A stretch of 6,006 bases of DNA from Limnochordia bacterium (lineage in GTDB: Bacteria > Bacillota > Limnochordia > Darwinibacteriales > B1SED10-159), in contig SLOZ01000061.1 in NCBI GenBank assembly GCA_007132255.1, positions 1-6,006 of the forward strand. Reading direction: 5' to 3'. The notes beneath the pieces were generated by a model that saw only the letters and a program-made list of their open reading frames with translations, had not been told where the DNA came from and made no database searches. The stretch's first letter is position 1; each line of letters opens with the position of its first letter. Below are positions 1-5,216 of this stretch, in pieces. Position numbers and translations under genes: made by a program.

Positions 1-590
1 AAGTGATCAACGTTCGCGGAATTCCCATGCGTGTGCTGGATACGGCGGGAATTCGTAGTACCTCGGATCTTGTTGAAAGCCTTGGTGTTGAGCGGGCTCG
101 CGAACTTTGGGAAGAAGCGGATCTAATCATGCATGTCTTGGACGCTAGTATTCCGCTATCTCAGGAAGACTGGGATATACTGGAGAAGACAGCGAATAAG
201 AAGCGTGTGATTGTTGTCAACAAGATTGATCTCCCCCGCTCCTGGCCACTGGAGGATCTCCCACTGGATGCGAGCACGAAGTTGGTGGAAATGTCGCTTC
301 TCGAAGGTGAATTGGAATCACTCTTGGAGACCGTCGTCCAGTTAGTTCATGGTGGACTGCGCTTCCAGTCAGAATCCGCTCTCATTACGCGAAGTCGCCA
401 CAAGCAGGCTCTGCAGGAGGCCTTGGACGATCTGTCCCAGGCCCAGAGTACGTTGAACCAAGGACTGCCGGTGGATTTAATCGCCATCGGTCTTCAGGGA
501 GCTTTGGAACATCTAGGAGAGATTACGGGTGAAACTGTGCGTGATACAGTTTTGGAACGCATCTTTGCCCAATTTTGCATTGGAAAGTAG
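1..590 (+). CDS. mnmE: tRNA modification GTPase MnmE (TrmE), C-terminal part, 5'-truncated by window edge
   Basis: MnmE is the GTPase partner of MnmG in forming (carboxymethyl)aminomethyl groups at C5 of tRNA wobble uridine 34, using methylene-tetrahydrofolate. The frame is open from the left edge (first whole codon at position 3). The N-terminal folate-binding domain and the P-loop lie outside the window, so roughly 260 of the usual ~455 residues are missing. Visible are the G3 motif DTAG with following IR (codons from about position 39), the VE pair of switch II whose Glu matches the catalytic Glu282 of the E. coli enzyme, the G4 motif NKID (about 216-227), the C-terminal helical domain with LGEITGE, and the terminal FCIGK carrying the conserved cysteine. 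Position 2 after DTAGIR is Ser where Glu is usual; this is not a catalytic position. The stop at 588-590 lies 11 nt before the first mnmG, consistent with one operon. Identity is firm. Confidence 0.96.
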   Translation, partial: VINVRGIPMRVLDTAGIRSTSDLVESLGVERARELWEEADLIMHVLDASIPLSQEDWDILEKTANKKRVIVVNKIDLPRSWPLEDLPLDASTKLVEMSLLEGELESLLETVVQLVHGGLRFQSESALITRSRHKQALQEALDDLSQAQSTLNQGLPVDLIAIGLQGALEHLGEITGETVRDTVLERIFAQFCIGK

Positions 591-601
591 GCTGTTTGTG
601 G

Positions 602-2473
602 ATGAAACAGTATGATGTAATTGTGGTCGGTGCGGGCCATGCCGGATGTGAAGCGGCTTTGGCGGCGGCACGTTTGGGAAGTTCGGTTTGTCTGTTAACG
701 ATGAACATGGATACGATCGCCCAAATGTCATGCAATCCCGCCATCGGAGGTCCTGCGGCCAAGAGCCATTTGGTCCGTGAAGTTGACGCCTTAGGTGGGC
801 AGATGGGACGGGTCATCGATCGAACGTATCTGAATATCCGGCTTCTCAACACCAGCCGGGGGCCCGCGGTGTGGGCTCTGCGAGCCCAGGCCGACAAGGT
901 CAAATATAAGTCCGAAATGACAATGGCGCTGCAATCGCAGCCGAATTTGGATGTGCGGCAGGCATTGGTGACAGGTTTGCTCGTTGAAGACAACCGCATA
1001 CGCGGTGTGCGTACCAAGGGCGGCAGTGAGCTTCTTGGAACAACCGTCGTGTTGGCCACCGGCACCTTTTTGCGGGGCGTCCTTGTGGTTGGGGACATCC
1101 GCTATTCTGGCGGGCGTATGGGTGAACCGGCGGCCGTAGAATTGTCCGAAGAGCTTGAACACCGTGGTTTTCCTTTGGCTCGATTCCAGACAGCCACCCC
1201 ACCAAGAATTCACGCAGATAGCGTAGATTATTCAAAACTTACCGAGCAGCCTGGCAGCGAAACACCACTGCGGTTTTCGTTTGATTCAGCGGTCCGGGAG
1301 CGCGAACAGATTCCTTGCTGGTATACGCGCACGGATCAGCGGACTATTGCAGTCATTCACAAAAACCTGCATCGATCGCCGATTCAAACCGGAACAGTGT
1401 CTGGCAAAGGACCTCGGTTCTGCCCATCCATCGACCGCAAGGTGATCAAGTTTCCTGATAAACACGATCATCAGATCTTCCTGGAACCCGAAGGCGTATT
1501 TACGAAGGAACTTTACTGTCTCGGTTTGACAACGGCGATGCCGGAAGACGTTCAAGAGGAAATCCTGCGGTCGATTCCTGGCTTGGAAGGTGCCAAAATT
1601 ATGCGTACAGGTTACGCGGTGGAATATGACTTCATCCTCCCTTCACAGCTGCAGCCGTCTTTGGAATCTAAGATCGTGGACGGACTCTTCACGGCTGGTC
1701 AGATTAACGGCACGTCGGGTTACGAGGAGGCGGCAGCTCAAGGAATTATGGCAGGGATTAACAGCGCCCGCAAGGTCCAGTCTTTGGAGCCGATTACCAT
1801 TAGTCGGGCCGATGGTTATATCGGGGTCTTGATTGACGACTTAGTGACCAAGGGCACAGATGAGCCGTATCGGATGATGACCAGCAAAGCGGAATACCGT
1901 CTACTTTTGCGCCAAGATAACGCCGACTTGAGATTACGACCGATTGGCCGTTCAGTGGGTCTGATCAATGACGAGCAACATCGACGGTTTGAAGAAAAGT
2001 GCCGGCAGATCCAAGAAATCCTGCAAGCTATGGATACCGTCCAGATATCACCTACCCAGGAGGTTCGTTCCCGATTGAAATCGCTCGGTTCTGGTGATTT
2101 GAAAAAGTCTGTACTACTTGGGGATATTTTGCAGCGCCCGGAAATCTCCTATTTTGACCTAAGTCTGTTCGCTGAACTGCCGCCAGTGAGCGACGATGTG
2201 GCCGAGCAGGTGGAGATTGAAGTGAAATTCCGTGGGTACGTGGAGCGCCAACGGAGGCAGATTGAGGAGTTTAAGCGACTGGAGTCCGTGCCGATTCCAA
2301 GCGACTTCGACTATCAAGGGGTACACGGGTTGCGCTCTGAAGCAAAAGAGCGGTTGGCAGCCATTGAGCCCACATCATTGGGTCAGGCTTCACGCATTGC
2401 CGGAGTCACCCCGGCTGATGTAAACGTGCTGAGCATTGTATTGAAAGGGGCCAATAGTCACCATGTTTCCTGA
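602..2473 (+). CDS. mnmG: MnmG-family FAD protein, divergent tandem copy 1
   Basis: A full-length (623 aa) member of the MnmG/GidA family, the FAD enzyme that works with MnmE on tRNA U34. It has the N-terminal FAD motif GAGHAG (residues 10-15), Cys44 in SCNP and Cys274 in RFCPSI (both equivalents of the essential E. coli Cys47/Cys277), LATGTFLRG (151-159), AGQINGTSGYEEAAAQG (365-381), IDDLVTKGT (411-419) and the C-terminal helical MnmE/tRNA-binding domain with AEQVEIEVKF and GQASRIAGVTPAD. Odd points: an extra residue in GGPAAKSHLV after Cys44, Trp91 where Arg is near invariant, QTATPP (196-201) for KTGTPP, Phe273 for Tyr before the second Cys, and TSKAEYRL for TSRAEYRL. ATG 602 is chosen because it puts YDVIVVG near the N terminus as in the family; a TTG at 575 would add nine residues. 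Only a weak purine run (582-587) precedes it, so coupling to mnmE is likely. The gene is intact; whether it does the standard reaction is open. Confidence 0.9.
   Translation: MKQYDVIVVGAGHAGCEAALAAARLGSSVCLLTMNMDTIAQMSCNPAIGGPAAKSHLVREVDALGGQMGRVIDRTYLNIRLLNTSRGPAVWALRAQADKVKYKSEMTMALQSQPNLDVRQALVTGLLVEDNRIRGVRTKGGSELLGTTVVLATGTFLRGVLVVGDIRYSGGRMGEPAAVELSEELEHRGFPLARFQTATPPRIHADSVDYSKLTEQPGSETPLRFSFDSAVREREQIPCWYTRTDQRTIAVIHKNLHRSPIQTGTVSGKGPRFCPSIDRKVIKFPDKHDHQIFLEPEGVFTKELYCLGLTTAMPEDVQEEILRSIPGLEGAKIMRTGYAVEYDFILPSQLQPSLESKIVDGLFTAGQINGTSGYEEAAAQGIMAGINSARKVQSLEPITISRADGYIGVLIDDLVTKGTDEPYRMMTSKAEYRLLLRQDNADLRLRPIGRSVGLINDEQHRRFEEKCRQIQEILQAMDTVQISPTQEVRSRLKSLGSGDLKKSVLLGDILQRPEISYFDLSLFAELPPVSDDVAEQVEIEVKFRGYVERQRRQIEEFKRLESVPIPSDFDYQGVHGLRSEAKERLAAIEPTSLGQASRIAGVTPADVNVLSIVLKGANSHHVS
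1862..1881 (+). repeat. 20-nt identical segment shared by the two mnmG copies (in copy 1)
   Basis: The 20 bases gagccgtatcggatgatgac are identical to 3729-3748 in copy 2, encoding EPYRMMT in both. They are the longest exact DNA match I found between the copies and sit in a strongly conserved protein segment, so conservation of function may suffice to explain them. Confidence 0.85.
2443..2450 (+). promoter_or_regulatory. ribosome binding site of mnmG copy 2
   Basis: The purine run GAAAGGGG lies inside the end of mnmG copy 1, 12 nt before the ATG at 2463. The spacing is at the long end. It supports the ATG start and, with the overlap of the stop and start regions, points to translational coupling. 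Confidence 0.45.
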
Positions 2474-4361
2474 ATCAACAACGTATGATGTGATCGTGGT
2501 GGGTGCTGGCCATGCTGGTAGTGAGGCAGCCTTAGCGGCTGCGCGCATGAGCGGAAAGGTTCTGTTATTAACGACGAGCCTAGATGCCATAGCGCTCATG
2601 CCCTGTAATCCATCCGTCGGAGGACCCGCCAAGGCCAACTTAGTGCGAGAAATCGATGCTTTAGGCGGAGAAATGGGCCGCAATGTCGACGCAACCTTAA
2701 TGCAGCTGCGCATGCTGAATACTCGCAAAGGCCCAGCTGTGCGGGCACTACGCGCTCAAAACGATCGCAAACTTTATCAACGTAGGATGAAACACGTTTT
2801 AGAGTCCACCGAGGGTCTGTTCGTCAAGGAGGCCTTAGTTGCTGATCTCCTAGTGTCCGGTGGTCGTGTTCAAGGTGTGATGACGGCTGATGGCAGCAAG
2901 GTTTTTGCTAAAACGGTGATCCTGGCCACGGGTACGTATCTGCGGGCTGTGATTCATGTTGGCGATTATCAGGAAGCTTCCGGTCCACAGGGACTCAAAC
3001 CTGCCAACGCTTTGGGTGACAACCTAGGGAAGTACCTACCCACCGCTCGCTTTAAGACAGGAACACCTCCGCGCGTTCATCTCCGTTCCCTAGACCTTTC
3101 ACAGATGGAGATCCAACCTGGGAATTATTCCCAAGGCGGGTTTTCGTTTGAGACAGGTGAGATCCACATCAACCAACTGCCGTGTTGGTTAACGTACACC
3201 AATGATAATACTCACAGAGTCATTCGGGATAATATGCATCGTGCGGCTATGTTTACCGGAGCCATTACAGGTACGGGTCCCCGATACTGTCCTAGCATTG
3301 AGAGCAAGGTCGACCAGTTTCCACAGCGGGCAGGTCATCAGGTCTTCGTAGAACCGGAGGGCTGGGAGACCTACGAAGGATATCTCAGCGGTTTGAGCAG
3401 CTCCCTCCCCGCCTCCGTGCAGTTAGATTTCCTGCGAACGATACCAGGAATGGAAAACGTGGAAATACTGCGGCCAGGCTATGCTATCGAGTATGATTGT
3501 ATTGACCCGTTGGCTTTGCGCTCAAACTTGGAGGCCAAGGATGTTGCTGGCCTTTTTTGTGCAGGACAGATTAACGGTACTTCGGGATACGAGGAGGCTG
3601 CCGGCCAAGGTTTGGTAGCCGGTATCAACGCTATGCAGAGCATTCGCGACGATGCGCCACTCATTCTGCATCGTTCTCAGGCGTATATTGGGGTCTTAAT
3701 CGATGACTTGGTAACTAAGGGTACGCAGGAGCCGTATCGGATGATGACGAGCCGAGCGGAATACCGCCTTCTCCTGCGAATGGATAATGCCGATGAGCGC
3801 CTTACAAAGATTGGTTATGATCTTGGTCTTGTGTCACAAGAACGGTTTGAACAGTGTCAACGAAAATGGCAGAATGTCTATGATCTAGTGGAATGTCTTG
3901 AGCGGACTATGGTTGTTGTCAGCCGGACGAATCAAGAGGTGTTGGCTGAGTTGGGTTCTGCTCCTCTACAGCGGCCACTGCCTGCGGAAGAACTTCTGCG
4001 TCGTCCCGAACTGCATCTTCGGGACCTAGCGAAATTGGGGGTAGTTTCACCTCAAAAAGACGATTTGGCGGTGCAAGAACAGGCCGAGGTCATTGTTAAG
4101 TATCAAGGGTATATTGACAAACAACAGCGAGCCATCGACCGTATGGAGCGGATGGAACGCCGCTCTCTGTCAACAGTGGACTTCGGTGTCATCACAGGCC
4201 TATCACGCGAAGGACGAGAGAAACTTCTAAGGATTCAACCAGAAAACCTTGGCCAGGCGTCCAGGATCTCTGGTGTATCGCCGGCCGATGTGAACGTGCT
4301 GCTAGTGTATCTGGAACAGAAGAATCGCGTCAAGACGGGTGGTGACGACAGTGTCCATTGA
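2463..4361 (+). CDS. mnmG: tRNA uridine-5-carboxymethylaminomethyl(34) synthesis enzyme MnmG, canonical-looking tandem copy 2
   Basis: A 632-residue MnmG, close to the 628 of B. subtilis. With MnmE it transfers the methylene of methylene-tetrahydrofolate and an amine (ammonium or glycine) to U34 of tRNAs reading NNA/NNG codons, using FAD and NADH. Motifs: FAD loop GAGHAG (14-19), Cys48 in PCNPSVGGPAK, GPAVRALRAQ (90-99), RFKTGTPPR (196-204), Cys276 in GPRYCPSIE, AGQINGTSGYEEAAGQG, IDDLVTKGT, TSRAEYRLLLR and C-terminal GQASRISGVSPAD. Unlike copy 1 it keeps the usual Arg, KTGTPP and Tyr positions, so it is the better candidate for the housekeeping enzyme. Its own deviations are HRAAM (residues 259-263), where HRSPM is usual, and LRA for LRG at 160-162. 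Its ATG overlaps the end of copy 1 by 11 nt and its stop overlaps the start of rsmG. By eye it shares about half its residues with copy 1, most strongly in the first 60 residues and around 380-450. Confidence 0.95.
   Translation: MFPESTTYDVIVVGAGHAGSEAALAAARMSGKVLLLTTSLDAIALMPCNPSVGGPAKANLVREIDALGGEMGRNVDATLMQLRMLNTRKGPAVRALRAQNDRKLYQRRMKHVLESTEGLFVKEALVADLLVSGGRVQGVMTADGSKVFAKTVILATGTYLRAVIHVGDYQEASGPQGLKPANALGDNLGKYLPTARFKTGTPPRVHLRSLDLSQMEIQPGNYSQGGFSFETGEIHINQLPCWLTYTNDNTHRVIRDNMHRAAMFTGAITGTGPRYCPSIESKVDQFPQRAGHQVFVEPEGWETYEGYLSGLSSSLPASVQLDFLRTIPGMENVEILRPGYAIEYDCIDPLALRSNLEAKDVAGLFCAGQINGTSGYEEAAGQGLVAGINAMQSIRDDAPLILHRSQAYIGVLIDDLVTKGTQEPYRMMTSRAEYRLLLRMDNADERLTKIGYDLGLVSQERFEQCQRKWQNVYDLVECLERTMVVVSRTNQEVLAELGSAPLQRPLPAEELLRRPELHLRDLAKLGVVSPQKDDLAVQEQAEVIVKYQGYIDKQQRAIDRMERMERRSLSTVDFGVITGLSREGREKLLRIQPENLGQASRISGVSPADVNVLLVYLEQKNRVKTGGDDSVH
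3729..3748 (+). repeat. 20-nt identical segment shared by the two mnmG copies (in copy 2)
   Basis: Direct-repeat partner of 1862-1881, 1867 nt downstream and in the same reading frame of the paralogue. Flanking bases diverge at once on both sides (t versus g before, c versus g after), which argues against recent gene conversion over a longer tract. Confidence 0.85.
4337..4344 (+). promoter_or_regulatory. ribosome binding site of rsmG (decides the start)
   Basis: GGGTGGTG lies 6 nt before the GTG at 4351. The in-frame GTG codons at 4339 and 4342 have no comparable purine run upstream, so 4351 is the preferred start. Confidence 0.45.
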
Positions 4362-5079
4362 GGCTCAACTAGAAGCTATGGCTGCAGCTCTTCGGAAACA
4401 TTCGGAAGACCTAGAGATCGTCATTAAGAGTGAGCATTTGGATCAAATGCTGGAGTATGCTCGGCATGTTTTGATGACCAACAAGACCATGAATCTTACA
4501 AGAATCCAATCACCCGAAGAGTTTGCTATCAAACACATTCTGGATTCTTTGGTATGTCTGCGCGCTGGCATTCCCGCGGGTCGCGGCATCGATATTGGTA
4601 CGGGTGCGGGCTTCCCTGGAATCCCGCTGCGTATCCTAGGTGTAAAACCGATCTTGCTTGTGGACTCTTTGGCTAAACGGGTAGCCTTTCTTAACGAGAC
4701 CATTGCATCACTAAGGCTAAGTGACGTTGTGGCGATTCACGGACGGGCAGAAGAATTGGGACGTGATCCGGGATATCGCGGATTGTTTCAGTGGGCCGTA
4801 GCACGTGCTGTGGCCCCCCTTCCCGTGCTCCTAGAGTATGCCAGCCCGTTTGTGGCTGTTGGTGGAATGGTGCTCTGCATGAAAGGCAGCGATGCGAATG
4901 AAGAAATCGAGCAAGCAGGTCGGGCCGTTGCTCGTTTGGCACTGACCGAACGAAATAGAATATATGTTCGTCTACCTTTGGAGATGGGACAACGCTGCTT
5001 GATCATCTATGAGAAGACCGGGAGGACACCGCAGGAGTTTCCGCGTAGGCCAGGAGTACCGACGAAGAGACCCCTTTAA
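4351..5079 (+). CDS. rsmG: 16S rRNA (guanine(527)-N7)-methyltransferase RsmG (GidB)
   Basis: A cytoplasmic SAM-dependent methyltransferase that puts the N7-methyl group on G527 (E. coli numbering) in the 530 loop of 16S rRNA; loss of this modification is known to give low-level streptomycin resistance. From the GTG at 4351 it is 242 residues, near the family norm of about 240. Motifs in order: MNLTRI (47-52), HILDSL (62-67), the SAM-binding loop DIGTGAGFPGIPL (81-93), the acidic residue ending strand 2 in LLVDS (Asp105) with KRVAFLNE, ARAVAPLPVLLEY (151-163), VGGMVLCMKG (170-179) and the characteristic C-terminal RRPGVPTKRPL. Upstream GTG starts at 4339 or 4342 would add three or four residues; the purine run at 4337-4344 favours 4351, which gives an 11-nt overlap with mnmG copy 2. 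It is the last gene before a terminator, so it closes the mnmE–mnmG–mnmG–rsmG unit. Confidence 0.96.
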   Translation: MSIEAQLEAMAAALRKHSEDLEIVIKSEHLDQMLEYARHVLMTNKTMNLTRIQSPEEFAIKHILDSLVCLRAGIPAGRGIDIGTGAGFPGIPLRILGVKPILLVDSLAKRVAFLNETIASLRLSDVVAIHGRAEELGRDPGYRGLFQWAVARAVAPLPVLLEYASPFVAVGGMVLCMKGSDANEEIEQAGRAVARLALTERNRIYVRLPLEMGQRCLIIYEKTGRTPQEFPRRPGVPTKRPL

Positions 5080-5110
5080 GGCTGCTCGTTTCACGCCCGA
5101 AAGCTAAAAC

Positions 5111-5132
5111 GAAGAGCTAGCCTCTTCTTTTT
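5111..5132 (+). terminator. rho-independent terminator after rsmG
   Basis: A perfect 6-bp stem GAAGAG / CTCTTC (5111-5116 with 5122-5127) closes a 5-nt loop CTAGC and is followed directly by five T residues (5128-5132). It lies 31 nt after the rsmG stop. The stem is short and only half GC, so readthrough into noc is possible. The aaaa before the stem could pair with the T tract after a C/T mismatch. Confidence 0.7.
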
Positions 5133-5202
5133 GGCGGGTTCTTAGTACAATTAGGAGGAACAGATTAAGAAATACCGAATATAGTTGGTTAGTGGCACGA
5201 GA

Positions 5203-5209
5203 GAGGTGA
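5203..5209 (+). promoter_or_regulatory. ribosome binding site of noc, fixing a TTG start
   Basis: GAGGTGA is an extended match to the 16S rRNA 3' end and lies 7 nt before the TTG at 5217. The next in-frame ATG (5232) has no such run in front of it, and an in-frame stop at 5190-5192 rules out a longer protein. Confidence 0.8.
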
Positions 5210-5216
5210 ATCAAGG

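Noticed and set aside
575..601. TTG start for mnmG copy 1 at 575, overlapping mnmE
   Set aside because: No ribosome binding site precedes it and it would add nine residues before the FAD motif not expected in the family; ATG 602 fits better.
523..1235. Reverse-strand open frames opposite mnmG copy 1 (up to 191 codons)
   Set aside because: They lie wholly opposite conserved coding sequence, overlap one another in several frames and show no recognisable domain; shadows of the + strand genes.
602..2473. mnmG copy 1 as the folate-dependent tRNA methyltransferase TrmFO
   Set aside because: TrmFO is about 435-450 residues and lacks the long C-terminal helical domain; copy 1 is 623 residues with that domain and both MnmG cysteine motifs.
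4043..4058. parS-like sequence AGTTTCACCTCAAAAA inside mnmG copy 2
   Set aside because: Twelve of 16 positions match, but the central G9 and G11 are lost and the site sits in ordinary coding sequence; likely chance.
5087..5102. parS-like half site CGTTTCACG after rsmG
   Set aside because: The left half of parS matches well (one mismatch), but the right half (CCCGAAA) does not match TGAAACA, so the palindrome is absent.
5084..5117. Alternative hairpin GCTCGTTT with AAAC-GAA-GAGC that would compete with the terminator stem (attenuator)
   Set aside because: It needs a 3-nt bulge and a 15-nt loop, no known attenuator or ligand aptamer is recognisable, and such pairings arise easily by chance.
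5125..5151. Promoter for noc with -10 TACAAT at 5146-5151
   Set aside because: The -10 is acceptable, but the only hexamers at 15-18 nt spacing are poor (for example TTCTTT inside the terminator), and TTGGCG at 5131 is only 9 nt away. TATAGT at 5180 likewise lacks a -35.
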